Source: Marinobacter sp050379415 | Lineage (GTDB): Bacteria; Pseudomonadota; Gammaproteobacteria; Pseudomonadales; Oleiphilaceae | NCBI RefSeq assembly: GCF_050379415.1 | Contig: NZ_JBNRLS010000001.1 | Location: 992,001-1,056,000 of the forward strand | Length of the DNA: 64,000 nt | Reading direction: 5' to 3' | Part shown: one piece after another, positions 33,966 to 43,153 of the stretch | Layout of the letters: the number at the start of each line of letters is the position of its first letter | How positions within the stretch are numbered: the stretch's first letter is position 1 | Translations under genes and position numbers: made by a program | The notes under the pieces: generated by a model | What the model saw: only the letters and a program-made list of their open reading frames with translations | Told to the model about the DNA's origin: nothing | Databases searched by the model: none

Positions 33966-35069
33966 ATGGCGACCCGATCCGACACCGACGACTACCTGTC
34001 CCTATTCCTCAACGACGTGCCGCTGATGGATGTCCGGGCACCGGTGGAGTTTGCCAGGGGCAGCTTTCCCAGTGCCGAGAATGCCCCACTGATGAACGAT
34101 GAGGAACGGCACCGGGTCGGGATCTGCTACAAGGAAAAGGGCCAGGACAAGGCCATTGAACTGGGCCACCAGCTGGTCTCCGGCGATATCAAGGCCCAGC
34201 GCATCGAGGCCTGGAAACGGTTTGTTGCCCGCCATCCGGACGGTTACCTGTTCTGTTTCCGTGGCGGATTACGCTCGCGCCTGACCCAGCAATGGATTAA
34301 GGAATCAGGCATCGACTACCCACTGGTCAAGGGCGGCTACAAGGCCCTCCGCCGGTTCCTGATCGACAGCCTCGAGGAACTGATCGAAAAGAGCGAGTTC
34401 CGGGTGCTGAGCGGGCGTACCGGTACCGGCAAGACCCGGGTGTTGCACCAACTGCCCAACCCGGTGGATCTCGAGGGTCTGGCCAACCATCGTGGCTCGA
34501 GTTTCGGCCGCCGGGTCACACCCCAGCCTTCCCAGATCGATTTCGAAAACCGCCTGTCGGTGGCCATGCTCAGGGCCCACCACCTGATCGGCGGACCGAT
34601 TTACCTGGAGGACGAGAGCCGCCTCATCGGCCGCTGTGCGCTGCCGGAAAGCCTGCGGGAACGTATGGCCAGCGCGCCCCTCCTGGTTCTGGAACAGCCG
34701 ATGGAAGAGCGTATCGCCATCATCCGCAAGGACTATGTGGAAGACATGCATGCCGACTACGTAGCCCGGGACGGCGAAGCGGCGGGCTGGCTGAACTTCC
34801 GCGACTACCTGTTGTCCGCCATGGACCGCATCCGCAAACGCCTCGGCGGCGAGCGCCACAAGCAACTCCGGGCTCTGATGGAAACCGCCCTTTCGACCCA
34901 GGAGCAGCAAGGCGACCTGCACGGCCACGATGCCTGGATCGAAGCGCTCCTGACCGACTATTACGACCCCATGTACGATTACCAACTCAGCCAGAAAGAG
35001 GGGCGGATTCTTGTCCGTGGAGGCCCCGAGGTCATCATCGAGCAAGCCAGCCTGGCGCGGTCTGCGTAA
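33966..35069 (+). CDS. mnmH: tRNA 2-selenouridine(34) synthase
   Basis: 367 residues. An N-terminal rhodanese domain with the active-site Cys in FCFRGGLRSR (near residue 100) is followed by a P-loop domain with GRTGTGKT (near 155). This two-domain order is diagnostic of MnmH/SelU, which geranylates and then selenates 2-thiouridine at tRNA wobble position 34. selD is not in the window. The ATG at 33966 starts MATRSDTDDYL; TATACT at 33926-33931 is a likely -10 box. The upstream ORF extension to 33798 is not needed. Confidence 0.92.
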   Translation: MATRSDTDDYLSLFLNDVPLMDVRAPVEFARGSFPSAENAPLMNDEERHRVGICYKEKGQDKAIELGHQLVSGDIKAQRIEAWKRFVARHPDGYLFCFRGGLRSRLTQQWIKESGIDYPLVKGGYKALRRFLIDSLEELIEKSEFRVLSGRTGTGKTRVLHQLPNPVDLEGLANHRGSSFGRRVTPQPSQIDFENRLSVAMLRAHHLIGGPIYLEDESRLIGRCALPESLRERMASAPLLVLEQPMEERIAIIRKDYVEDMHADYVARDGEAAGWLNFRDYLLSAMDRIRKRLGGERHKQLRALMETALSTQEQQGDLHGHDAWIEALLTDYYDPMYDYQLSQKEGRILVRGGPEVIIEQASLARSA

Positions 35070-35213
35070 AACACCAGACCCACCGGACCCTCTAGCTGTT
35101 ATACGCCTGACGAAAATGTCTGCTATAACCAACGCTGGAAGGTACCGGTTTTATCAGCTTTTTTCGAAGCCTGAACTCACTCTGAAAAACTCTAAGGAAC
35201 AAGGAGTCCCTTG

Positions 35214-36047
35214 ATGGAAGACCTCATTGGCGCCAACGGGCGCGCATCCGAACTGCTCGACCAGGCACTGGCCCTGGTGATGACGTATGCCCCCAAGGTG
35301 GTGCTGGCGATCATCACCCTGGTGATCGGCATGTGGTTGATCAACAAGTTCATAGCGATTCTTGATAACAAGCTCGGCCAGAAAGATCCCACCCTCAACA
35401 AGTTCCTCTGCGGGCTGATCGGGGCAATCCTCAAGATCCTTCTGCTGATCTCCGTGGCTTCCATGGTGGGCATTGCCACCACGTCCTTCATCGCCGTTAT
35501 CGGTGCTGCCGGTCTGGCGGTCGGCCTGGCCCTTCAGGGGAGCCTGGCTAACTTTGCCGGTGGTGTACTGATCCTTATTTTCAAGCCCTTCAAGGTGGGT
35601 GACACCATTGAAGCCGAGGGTTACCTGGGCGCCGTTGATGAAATCAGTATCCTCTACACCATCGTCAACACGTTCGATAACCGCCGAATCGTCATCCCGA
35701 ATGGCAGCCTGTCCAATGCCACCCTTGTCAATGTCAGCATCTATGATAAGCGCCGGTGTGATATGACGTTCGGAATTGGTTATGGCGATGACATCGATAA
35801 GGCCAAATCCATCCTGAAACGGTTGATGGAAGAGGACGAGCGCAGCCTGGTCGAGCCAGCTCCCCGCATCTGTGTTGCAGGCCTCGGCGAGAGCTCGGTT
35901 GATCTGATGTTCCGGGTATGGGTGAAGACCGACGACTTGTGGCCGTATTACTGGGATATGCAGGAGAACGTCAAGAAGGCCTTCGACGCGGAGGGCATCA
36001 GCATTCCGTTCCCCCAGCGCGACGTTCATCTTTATAAAACCGAGTGA
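35214..36047 (+). CDS. mscS: Small-conductance mechanosensitive channel MscS
   Basis: 277 residues, standard MscS length. Three N-terminal membrane helices; the third, pore-lining helix is the Gly/Ala-rich AAGLAVGLALQGSLANFAGGV, followed by LILIFKPFKVGDTIEAEGYLGAVDEI and the beta and alpha/beta cytoplasmic cage domains. It opens under membrane tension to release solutes on hypo-osmotic shock, relevant for a marine organism. AAGGAG lies seven bases before ATG 35214. Confidence 0.94.
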   Translation: MEDLIGANGRASELLDQALALVMTYAPKVVLAIITLVIGMWLINKFIAILDNKLGQKDPTLNKFLCGLIGAILKILLLISVASMVGIATTSFIAVIGAAGLAVGLALQGSLANFAGGVLILIFKPFKVGDTIEAEGYLGAVDEISILYTIVNTFDNRRIVIPNGSLSNATLVNVSIYDKRRCDMTFGIGYGDDIDKAKSILKRLMEEDERSLVEPAPRICVAGLGESSVDLMFRVWVKTDDLWPYYWDMQENVKKAFDAEGISIPFPQRDVHLYKTE

Positions 36048-36114
36048 ACCGTATCGCAATTGATACATCCGGTTACTCGCAAACTGCGTAACCTCAACTA
36101 AGATGAGCAGTAAA

Positions 36115-36183
36115 GGCAAGGTGTTGAAGCGGCACCTTGCCGAACCCCGGCGGAGCCAGGTTCCTCAACGTTCAACGGCTCCG
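36115..36183 (+). other. Two stacked hairpins in the leader of the YbaK-like gene
   Basis: Stem 1 is GGCAAGGTG (36115-36123) with CACCTTGCC (36133-36141). Stem 2 is CGGAGCC (36151-36157) with GGCTCCG (36177-36183). Neither has a T-run, so they are not ordinary terminators; they may end mscS transcription weakly or structure the leader of the next gene. Confidence 0.45.
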
Positions 36184-36216
36184 GGACGCTGTCATTGCTG
36201 GTAGGAGGTTGTCGCT

Positions 36217-36771
36217 ATGCCGGTACAGCAGTTGAAGGATTACCTCGACCAGGCAGGTGTGGAATACATGTGCCTGTCTCACCCCCCGGCGTTCACGGCC
36301 CAGGAACTGGCCCACCACGTCAAGATCGCAGGCGACCGCGTCGTCAAGACCGTCATCATCGAGCTCGATGGCAAGATGGCCATGCTGGTGATGCCCGCCA
36401 CCTGGCGTATCCGCTGGGACCGCCTGTCACAGATTCTCGATACCGATTTTGTCGACCTGGCCGATGAACAGGAATTCCAGGATCGCTTCCCGGACTGCGA
36501 AGTGGGTGCCATGCCACCGTTTGGCAACCTGTTCGGCATGACCGTCTATTGCGCCGAATCCCTGACGGAACAGCCAGAGCTGGCCTTCGCAGCCGGCAGC
36601 CATACCGAATCAGTGCATATGAAGACCTCGGACTTCCTGAATATGGTTCAGCCGATGGTACTGAACCAGGGCTTCGTAAAACCCGGCGCCCGCAAACCAG
36701 CCTGGCTGGTGAAACGCCGCCGGCACCGTGAGCTGGATGAAAAACGGGTGTCCGGAGCCGCCGGCTACTGA
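36217..36771 (+). CDS. YbaK/ProX-type aminoacyl-tRNA deacylase domain protein
   Basis: 184 residues. YbaK fold: YMCLSHPPAFTAQELAHHVKIAGDRVVKTVIIELDG covers the start of the domain with the conserved Lys, and GNLFGMTVYCAESL and AAGSHTESVHMKTSDFLNMVQP form the conserved C-terminal part. Such proteins hydrolyse mischarged tRNAs (Cys-tRNA-Pro, Ala-tRNA-Pro). A short basic tail (VKRRRHRELDEKRV) follows. Specificity is unknown. GGAGG precedes the ATG at 36217. Confidence 0.82.
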   Translation: MPVQQLKDYLDQAGVEYMCLSHPPAFTAQELAHHVKIAGDRVVKTVIIELDGKMAMLVMPATWRIRWDRLSQILDTDFVDLADEQEFQDRFPDCEVGAMPPFGNLFGMTVYCAESLTEQPELAFAAGSHTESVHMKTSDFLNMVQPMVLNQGFVKPGARKPAWLVKRRRHRELDEKRVSGAAGY

Positions 36772-36852
36772 CAACCCGACCCCGGGTTGATCCGGGTCGC
36801 TTGTCTGAATGCCTCCATCGCGTAAACTGACGGCATCAGACAGGAACCCGCT

Positions 36853-38148
36853 ATGACTCAAGCATTTGATATTGTCATTGTCGGCGCCGGCATGGTCGGT
36901 GCTGCACTTGCCACCGGACTCGGCCGGGAGGGCCTTTCGGTCGCCATGATCGACCGGGCTTCCGCGCCCGAATTCACCCCCCGAACAGCCCCCGATATCC
37001 GCGTATCGGCCCTGAGTGTTGGTAGCGAACGCTACCTGGACAGCCTGGGCGCCTGGTCCCGCATTCTGGACATGCGAGCCACACCCTACCGTCGCCTGGC
37101 GGTCTGGGACGAAACCCCGCACCCCCTCAGCAGACTGGTGCCTCGCCGGTTGACGGAAGTAACCTTCGACGCCATGGATCTGGGTGCTCCGCACCTGGGG
37201 CATATCGTGGAAAATTCCGTCACTCAGCAAGCGCTCTGGCAGGCTGCCAGGGGCGAGCCGGGCGTGACCATCCTGGCGGGCTCCGGTGTTGCCAGTGTGA
37301 CCCAGGATGAGGAACAGGCGACTATCACACTGGAAGATGGCCAGATGCTGAGCGCCAGACTGGTGATCGGTGCCGATGGTGCCCAGTCCCGCATCCGTGA
37401 TATGGCCGGGATCGGTGTCACCCGGGACCAGTACGGCCAGCAAGCCATGGTCATTTCGGTGCGTTATCGAGGTACAGTGGAGGACATCACCTGGCAGGGC
37501 TTCTACCCATCCGGGCCCCGGGCCTTCCTGCCACTGCACAGTGCCGGTGAGGCCTTCCCCGGGGAGAGCTGGGCGTCACTGGTCTGGTACGATTCACCCG
37601 AGCAGCTGGCACACCTGAAAAGCCTGGACGACGAGGCCCTGAGGGCCGAGATCCAGAGTGCTTTCCCCGAAGATCTGCCGCTACTGACCCACATTGATGC
37701 GCGGGCCAGCTTTCCCATTGCCCGTCAGCACGCCAAGCATTATTTTTCCGGGAGAAAGGTTCTGGCGGGCGATGCAGCCCATACCATCAACCCGCTGGCA
37801 GGTCAGGGCGTGAACCTCGGATTCCAGGACGCCCAGAGCCTCCAGGCCATGATTCGGGAAGCGGTCCGTGCCGATGGTGATCCCGCCAATCCGCACTGGC
37901 TCGCCCGCTACGAGCAGGAACGCCGCCCAGCCAACCGGCGGATGATGATGACCATGGATCTGTTCTACCATCTGTTCAGCAATCGTATTCCACCGGTCCA
38001 CCTGCTGCGCAACCTGGGCCTGGGCACTGCCCGCGCCCTGCCCTTTGCCCGCAATCGGGTCGCCCGTTACGCCATGGGCATAGACGACCAGTTGCCAGCG
38101 GTCCTCAAGCAGCTTACCGAACGGCTACCGGGCCTGGGCCAGCTTTAA
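36853..38148 (+). CDS. UbiH/UbiF-family FAD-dependent monooxygenase
   Basis: 431 residues. N-terminal FAD-binding GxGxxG motif DIVIVGAGMVGAALATGL, middle motif GADGAQSRIRDMAGI and C-terminal GDAAHTINPLAGQGVNLGFQDA are those of the UbiH/UbiF/UbiI/Coq6 group. It hydroxylates the aromatic ring in ubiquinone synthesis. Which ring position is used cannot be told from the sequence alone; more than one such gene is usual in this group. The HIT gene follows 33 bases later. Confidence 0.88.
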   Translation: MTQAFDIVIVGAGMVGAALATGLGREGLSVAMIDRASAPEFTPRTAPDIRVSALSVGSERYLDSLGAWSRILDMRATPYRRLAVWDETPHPLSRLVPRRLTEVTFDAMDLGAPHLGHIVENSVTQQALWQAARGEPGVTILAGSGVASVTQDEEQATITLEDGQMLSARLVIGADGAQSRIRDMAGIGVTRDQYGQQAMVISVRYRGTVEDITWQGFYPSGPRAFLPLHSAGEAFPGESWASLVWYDSPEQLAHLKSLDDEALRAEIQSAFPEDLPLLTHIDARASFPIARQHAKHYFSGRKVLAGDAAHTINPLAGQGVNLGFQDAQSLQAMIREAVRADGDPANPHWLARYEQERRPANRRMMMTMDLFYHLFSNRIPPVHLLRNLGLGTARALPFARNRVARYAMGIDDQLPAVLKQLTERLPGLGQL

Positions 38149-38181
38149 ACGATCACTACTGAAAACAAACAAGGAGTCACC

Positions 38182-38547
38182 ATGGCAGAGACGATTTTCT
38201 CCAAGATCATCAACCGCGAAATCCCCGCGGACATCGTGTACGAAGACGACATCAGCCTGGCGTTCAAAGACATCAACCCCCAGGCGCCGGTGCACCTGCT
38301 GGTAATCCCGAAGAAGGCGATTGCCTCCATCAATGACATCGAGGAAGGTGATCGGGAACTGGTAGGGCACCTGTATTACGTGGCCGGCAAGCTGGCCAAG
38401 GAAATGGGCTTTGCCGAGGATGGCTACCGGACGGTTATGAACTGCGGGGAGAATGCCGGGCAGACGGTGTTCCATATCCACCTGCACCTGCTGGCCGGCA
38501 AGCCGTTTGGCTGGCCGCCGTATACCGATAAGATGAAGCAGGCCTGA
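38182..38547 (+). CDS. HIT-family nucleotide phosphoramidase HinT-like
   Basis: 121 residues. The histidine triad is HIHLHLL (His98, His100, His102), with FSKIINREIPADIVYEDD at the start as in HinT. Family members hydrolyse aminoacyl- and lipoyl-AMP or nucleoside phosphoramidates. AAGGAGTCACC precedes the ATG. The gene is followed by two GGGGTCAGA palindromes. Confidence 0.93.
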   Translation: MAETIFSKIINREIPADIVYEDDISLAFKDINPQAPVHLLVIPKKAIASINDIEEGDRELVGHLYYVAGKLAKEMGFAEDGYRTVMNCGENAGQTVFHIHLHLLAGKPFGWPPYTDKMKQA

Positions 38548-38583
38548 GGGGTGACATGAAGCCGGGGTAAGAAGCGTGAAGAC

Positions 38584-38613
38584 GGGGTCAGAAGAAGGCT
38601 TTCTTCTGACCCC
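38584..38613. repeat. GGGGTCAGA palindrome, copy 1 (AGAAGG type)
   Basis: 30 bases. The left arm is GGGGTCAGAAGAAGG, and the right arm is its complement with one central mismatch. It stands 67 bases before copy 2, between the HIT gene and the convergent phoU gene. No T-run follows. Confidence 0.85.
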
Positions 38614-38650
38614 AACCTGGCGGCAAATCCCGAGGCTTGAGCATGAAAAA

Positions 38651-38680
38651 GGGGTCAGATGAAGGCCTTCATCTGACCCC
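38651..38680. repeat. GGGGTCAGA palindrome, copy 2 (TGAAGG type)
   Basis: A perfect 30-base palindrome with arm GGGGTCAGATGAAGG. Same family as copies 1, 3 and 4 but with ATG in place of AAG at arm positions 9-11. It probably acts as a transcription block between the convergent HIT and phoU genes. Confidence 0.88.
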
Positions 38681-38701
38681 GACCTGGGAGCAAACCCCGA
38701 G

Positions 38702-39424
38702 TCAGCGACCAACCACCCGCTCGGCTTCTTCCACCGGCGTGTGGCGCACGTCCTCGCCCTTGACCATGAAGATCACGTTCTCGGCGATGTTGCAGGCGTG
38801 ATCCCCTACCCGCTCGAGGGCTCGTAGCACCCACATCACGGACATGCAGCGCGAGATGTTACGGGTGTCTTCCATCATGAAGGTCAGCAGAGTCCGGGCC
38901 GCAGCCTGGTACTCTTCATCCACGCGCTTGTCTTCCTTCATGATGCGCAGCGCCTGCTCGGAATCAAGCCGGGCGAAGGCATCCAGGGAGTCGTGCAGCA
39001 TGCCGAGGACATGGGTGCCGATGTGACGCACCTCCACGTAGCCCCGCGGCGCCTGGCCCTCCTCGGAAAGCTTGATCGCGAGCTTGGCGATCTTCTTGGC
39101 TTCATCGCCGACCCGCTCCAGGTCGGCCACCATCTTGATCACGGATATGACCAGTCGCAGGTCCCGGGCTGTGGGCTGGCGACGGGCGATGATCAGGGTC
39201 GCTTCCTCATCCAGATCCATCTCCATCTTGTCCACTTGCTTGTCCTTGGCGCGGATCTGCTCGGCAAGGTGGCCGTCGCCGTCCACCAGGGCCTGGATGG
39301 CATTCTCCACCTGGGCTTCGACCATACCACCCATTTTCAGGAATTCGGTCTTGAGCTCCATGAGCTCGTCATTGAACTTGTGGGAGATATGATCCCCGTA
39401 AACATCATCCTTCTTTGTAGGCAT
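38702..39424 (-). CDS. phoU: Phosphate signalling regulator PhoU
   Basis: 240 residues, all helical, two PhoU repeats. Metal-cluster type motifs ExxxD appear as LERVGDEAKKIA and LERVGDHACNIAE, one in each repeat. PhoU links PstSCAB to the PhoR-PhoB system and shuts down the Pho response when phosphate is plentiful. GGAGAAAGATAGT precedes ATG 39424. It is the last gene of the pst operon, 33 bases after pstB. Confidence 0.95.
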   Translation of the reverse strand: MPTKKDDVYGDHISHKFNDELMELKTEFLKMGGMVEAQVENAIQALVDGDGHLAEQIRAKDKQVDKMEMDLDEEATLIIARRQPTARDLRLVISVIKMVADLERVGDEAKKIAKLAIKLSEEGQAPRGYVEVRHIGTHVLGMLHDSLDAFARLDSEQALRIMKEDKRVDEEYQAAARTLLTFMMEDTRNISRCMSVMWVLRALERVGDHACNIAENVIFMVKGEDVRHTPVEEAERVVGR

Positions 39425-39457
39425 ACTATCTTTCTCCAAAATTCCCCAGATCCGGAA

Positions 39458-40345
39458 TCAGCCGAAGCGACCGGTGATGTAGGACTCGGTCAGTTCATGT
39501 TCCGGCGAGGTAAATACCTTGTTGGTCTCGTTCACTTCCACCAGATGGCCGAGATGGAAGTAGGCCGTGCGATGGGACACCCGGGCCGCCTGCTGCATGG
39601 AATGGGTCACGATCACGATCGTGTAGCTCTCTGACAGCTCGGCGATCAGCTCTTCGACCTTGGCTGTGGCGATGGGGTCCAGTGCCGAGCAAGGCTCGTC
39701 CATCAGGACAACCTCCGGGCTGACCGCAATGGCACGGGCAATGCAGAGACGCTGCTGCTGGCCACCGGACATACCGGTCGCGGTGGCATCCAGGCGATCC
39801 TTGACCTCTTCCCACAGGCCCGCTTTACGCAGGCTGTTCTCGACGATCTCGTCCAGATCCGACTTCCGGTTGGCAAGGCCGTGGATACGGGGGCCATAGG
39901 CAACGTTGTCGTAGATCGATTTCGGAAACGGGTTGGGTTTCTGGAACACCATACCCACCCGGGCACGCAGCTCCACCACATCCCGCTTGGGATCGTAGAT
40001 GTCATTGTCATCCAGATGCAGCGAGCCCTTGACCCGACAGATATCAATACTGTCGTTCATCCGGTTCAGGCAGCGCAGGAAGGTGGACTTGCCGCAGCCG
40101 GACGGGCCGATAAAGGCAATCACCTCATTGCGGGCGATGTCCAGGCTGATGTTCTTGATAGCGCGGTCCTGGCCGTAGAACACCTCGACATTGCGTAGCT
40201 TGAACTTGGCGTCGTCCGAGAAGGGACGGCCCACTGTCTTGCCCTCCTCGATCACGGTTTCCGCCGGCTTCTCTTCCTGGACAGGAACAACATTTTCTTC
40301 TGGCATTTCAGCTTCACTGGTTACCGTTGTATTCAGGGTATTCAT
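39458..40345 (-). CDS. pstB: Phosphate ABC transporter ATP-binding protein
   Basis: 295 residues. Walker A GPSGCGKST, FQKPNPFPKSIYDNVAYGPRIHG (PstB-specific), signature MSGGQQQRLCIARA, Walker B VLMDEPCSALDPIA and switch His in VTHSMQQA. A 45-residue acidic N-terminal extension (EENVVPVQEEKPAETVIEEG) precedes the ATPase domain; PstB is normally about 260 residues. AAGGAG lies before ATG 40345. It energises PstSCA phosphate import. Confidence 0.96.
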   Translation of the reverse strand: MNTLNTTVTSEAEMPEENVVPVQEEKPAETVIEEGKTVGRPFSDDAKFKLRNVEVFYGQDRAIKNISLDIARNEVIAFIGPSGCGKSTFLRCLNRMNDSIDICRVKGSLHLDDNDIYDPKRDVVELRARVGMVFQKPNPFPKSIYDNVAYGPRIHGLANRKSDLDEIVENSLRKAGLWEEVKDRLDATATGMSGGQQQRLCIARAIAVSPEVVLMDEPCSALDPIATAKVEELIAELSESYTIVIVTHSMQQAARVSHRTAYFHLGHLVEVNETNKVFTSPEHELTESYITGRFG

Positions 40346-40356
40346 GGAAATTCTCC

Positions 40357-41631
40357 TTACCACCGGCGCTCAAGACGCTTACGCAGCCAGATGGCCAATG
40401 CATTCATACTGATCAGGAAGGTCAGCAGCACCATAATCGCTGCAGACGCGCGTTCGATAAAGGCCAGTTCCGGACTACCCGCCCACAGGAAGACCTGCAC
40501 CGGCAGCACCGTGGCCGAGTCAAAGAAGCCATCCGGTACATCCACGATGAACGCCACCATGCCGATCAGCAGCAGCGGCGCGGTCTCGCCCAGCGCCTGG
40601 GCCATGCCGATGATGGAGCCGGTCAGCATTCCCGGCATGGCCAGTGGCAACACGTGGTGCAGGACTACCTGCATCTTGGAAGCGCCGATGCCTTCTGCGG
40701 CCTCGCGAATCGACGGCGGCACACTCTTGATCGCCGCCCGGCTCGAAATGATGATGGTCGGCAGGGTCATCAATGTCAGCACCAGACCACCCACCACCGG
40801 CACCGAACGGGGCATGCCGAACAGGTTGATAAATACGGCCAGACCCAGCAGGCCGAAGATAATGGACGGTACCGCCGCCAGGTTGTTGATGTTCACCTCG
40901 ATGAAATCGGTGAGCTTGTTCTGGGGCGCGAACTCTTCCAGATAGATGGCTGCCGCCACACCGATCGGGAACGACAGGATCAGAGTCACGAACATGGTCA
41001 GCAGGGAACCCACCACGGCGCCAAGAATACCGGCTTTGGAAGGGTCCCGGGAGTCACCGTTCTGGAAAAAGACATCGTTGAACGAGGTCTCCACCACACC
41101 GTCTTCCTGCAACTGATCCACCCATGCCTGCTGCTGTTCGCTCAGCTTGATGGAATAGGCCTCGTCGCCAGCGTGCTTGGCGTAGACATCCACGTCCGTA
41201 TGGGCCAGGAACGTCATGGTCCGGGTGGTGTTCAGCCACTCCGGATTTTCCTTCAGTCGATCCCTCAGCGTCACCGAGGCGTACGGATTGATGAGATCGC
41301 GCACCGCATCCCGATCGGTTTCCGTTGCGGATGGAATCTCCCGGATCAAAGCCTGAACGAGAGGCTCGACGAAATCCGCCATTTTCAGTTGGCGCTCGTC
41401 GGTGGCATCGTCCAGGTACATCATTTCGCCATCAATCTGGACTTCCATCGTCAGGGTCGTCTTCATGAACCCGGTATAGCCCTTGCCGATGATGTCGGTA
41501 AACAGGATCACCAGGGCGGCGAGAGCTACCGCGATTGCCGCGATGCCATAGGCCCGGAACCGACGTTCCTTGCGATAGCGGCGCTTGAGGGACTGGCGGA
41601 CGATCTCCGCCTGAGAGCGTTGGTCAGTCAT
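40357..41631 (-). CDS. pstA: Phosphate ABC transporter permease PstA, long form
   Basis: 424 residues; E. coli PstA has 296. The first 150 residues are an N-terminal DUF3333-type extension with one membrane helix (GIAAIAVALAALVILFTDIIG) and a periplasmic region (residues 60-190). The permease core follows, with the EAA-like loop IREAAEGIGASKMQVVLHHVLPLAMPG and six helices. It forms the phosphate channel with PstC, whose stop overlaps its start by eight bases. The long form is common in marine gammaproteobacteria. Confidence 0.94.
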   Translation of the reverse strand: MTDQRSQAEIVRQSLKRRYRKERRFRAYGIAAIAVALAALVILFTDIIGKGYTGFMKTTLTMEVQIDGEMMYLDDATDERQLKMADFVEPLVQALIREIPSATETDRDAVRDLINPYASVTLRDRLKENPEWLNTTRTMTFLAHTDVDVYAKHAGDEAYSIKLSEQQQAWVDQLQEDGVVETSFNDVFFQNGDSRDPSKAGILGAVVGSLLTMFVTLILSFPIGVAAAIYLEEFAPQNKLTDFIEVNINNLAAVPSIIFGLLGLAVFINLFGMPRSVPVVGGLVLTLMTLPTIIISSRAAIKSVPPSIREAAEGIGASKMQVVLHHVLPLAMPGMLTGSIIGMAQALGETAPLLLIGMVAFIVDVPDGFFDSATVLPVQVFLWAGSPELAFIERASAAIMVLLTFLISMNALAIWLRKRLERRW

Positions 41632-43012
41632 ACTGTTCCCGATATTTGCGTACGATTTTCAGGGCAACCACATTAAGCAACAGCGTCGCCAGGAACAGCA
41701 TGGCGCCCAAGGCAAAGGCGGCCAGCGTCTTGGCACTGTCGAATTCCTGGTCACCGGTGAGCAACGTCACGATCTGCACGGTCACCGTGGTGACGGTTTC
41801 CAGGGGATTGGCGGTCAGGTTGGCCGCCAGGCCGGCTGCCATCACCACGATCATGGTTTCGCCAATGGCACGGGACACTGCCAGCAGAATGCCGCCCATG
41901 ATGCCCGGCAGCGCCGCCGGGAAAATGACCTTCTTCATGGTTTCCGACTGGGTGGCACCCAGGGCCAGGGAGCCATCCCGCAGGGACTGTGGCACCGCAT
42001 TGATCACGTCATCCGAGAGCGAGGACACGAAAGGAATGATCATGATGCCCATTACCCCACCGGCGGCCAGGGCGCTCTGGGACGACGCTTCAATACCCAG
42101 GGAAGCTGCCAGATCACTGATGAACGGGGCCACGGTCAGTGCTGCAAAGAAGCCATAAACAACGGTGGGGATGCCAGCAAGCATCTCAAGGAGCGGCTTG
42201 ACGATGCTGCGCACCCGTTTGTTGGCATACTCTGACAGGTAAATGGCCGAGAGCAGCCCCACCGGAACCGCCACTACCATGGCAATCGCGGAAATCAGCA
42301 GAGTGCCAGTAAACAGCGGAATCATGCCGAATGCACCCTCGGCAGCGATCTGGTCTGCCCTCAGAGCTGTTTGGGGGCTCCAACTGGTACCGAAGAAAAA
42401 CTCGAAAAACGAGATCTTTTCAAAGAACCGGAAAGTCTCGAAAGCAACCGAGAAGATGATGCCGAGAGTCGTAAGAATGGCCAGCGCGGCGCAGGCAAAG
42501 AATACCCACTTGAGAATGGACTCCACTTGTTCCCGGGCGTTGATCCTCGGCCGAATTCGCAGCCAGCCCAGAAAGCCGGCCAGCACCGCCACCGAAATCA
42601 CCAGGGCCGTCATCAGCAGCCGACTCTGGTCCCGCAACGCCTTCAAGCGCTCGGCCGCCTCTGCAATCGGCGCCTCAACGAACCCGGGAGGCAATGCACC
42701 ACTGGCCACGTTGCTGATTTTGCTCAAAAGCAGACTGGCACTGCCTTCATCCGCGGGAATCATTTCCGGCGGCAGGGAGCCGATCACCAGCATCTGAATG
42801 ACCTTACCCTGGAATGCCGCCCACAATGCCAGCACGACCAGCGCGGGGATGCCGCACCATAGCGCTGCCCGGGCACCATAATAGAATGGCAGGGACTTGA
42901 GATGACGTATCCCGCCCAGGGGCATCGCCAGCGCCCGGGACCGGGCATAGCCCAGACCGTATGCGACGACGGCCAGGACCAGGGTCAGTAGAAGGAGATT
43001 GGCAGGTTGCAT
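41624..43012 (-). CDS. pstC: Phosphate ABC transporter permease PstC, long form
   Basis: 462 residues, against 319 in E. coli. The first 200 residues carry extra membrane helices and a periplasmic segment (PLPPEMIPADEGSASLLLSK). The core permease has LLEMLAGIPTVVYGFFA and the EAA-type loop SLALGATQSETMKKVIFPAALPGIMGG. It pairs with PstA. The upstream gap to pstS contains a hairpin that likely lowers expression of pstCAB relative to pstS. Confidence 0.94.
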   Translation of the reverse strand: MQPANLLLLTLVLAVVAYGLGYARSRALAMPLGGIRHLKSLPFYYGARAALWCGIPALVVLALWAAFQGKVIQMLVIGSLPPEMIPADEGSASLLLSKISNVASGALPPGFVEAPIAEAAERLKALRDQSRLLMTALVISVAVLAGFLGWLRIRPRINAREQVESILKWVFFACAALAILTTLGIIFSVAFETFRFFEKISFFEFFFGTSWSPQTALRADQIAAEGAFGMIPLFTGTLLISAIAMVVAVPVGLLSAIYLSEYANKRVRSIVKPLLEMLAGIPTVVYGFFAALTVAPFISDLAASLGIEASSQSALAAGGVMGIMIIPFVSSLSDDVINAVPQSLRDGSLALGATQSETMKKVIFPAALPGIMGGILLAVSRAIGETMIVVMAAGLAANLTANPLETVTTVTVQIVTLLTGDQEFDSAKTLAAFALGAMLFLATLLLNVVALKIVRKYREQYD

Positions 43013-43097
43013 GGATTATCCTGTCTGACGCTTCAAATAGGCAACAAGTGTAAAGATTCAGAATGAGTTTCGCACTTGGTACTTTTTACGTACGAAA

Positions 43098-43125
43098 GGG
43101 TGCGAGCCCGTGAGGACTCGCACCC
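43098..43125 (-). terminator. Hairpin between pstS and pstC (attenuator)
   Basis: GGGTGCGAG (43098-43106) and CTCGCACCC (43117-43125) form a perfect nine-base stem 29 bases after the pstS stop; the trailing minus-strand bases start TTTCG. Such a hairpin after a binding-protein gene usually gives high pstS and low permease expression. Confidence 0.7.
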
Positions 43126-43153
43126 TTGTCAGCTACTTGACTGTGTAACTGGC

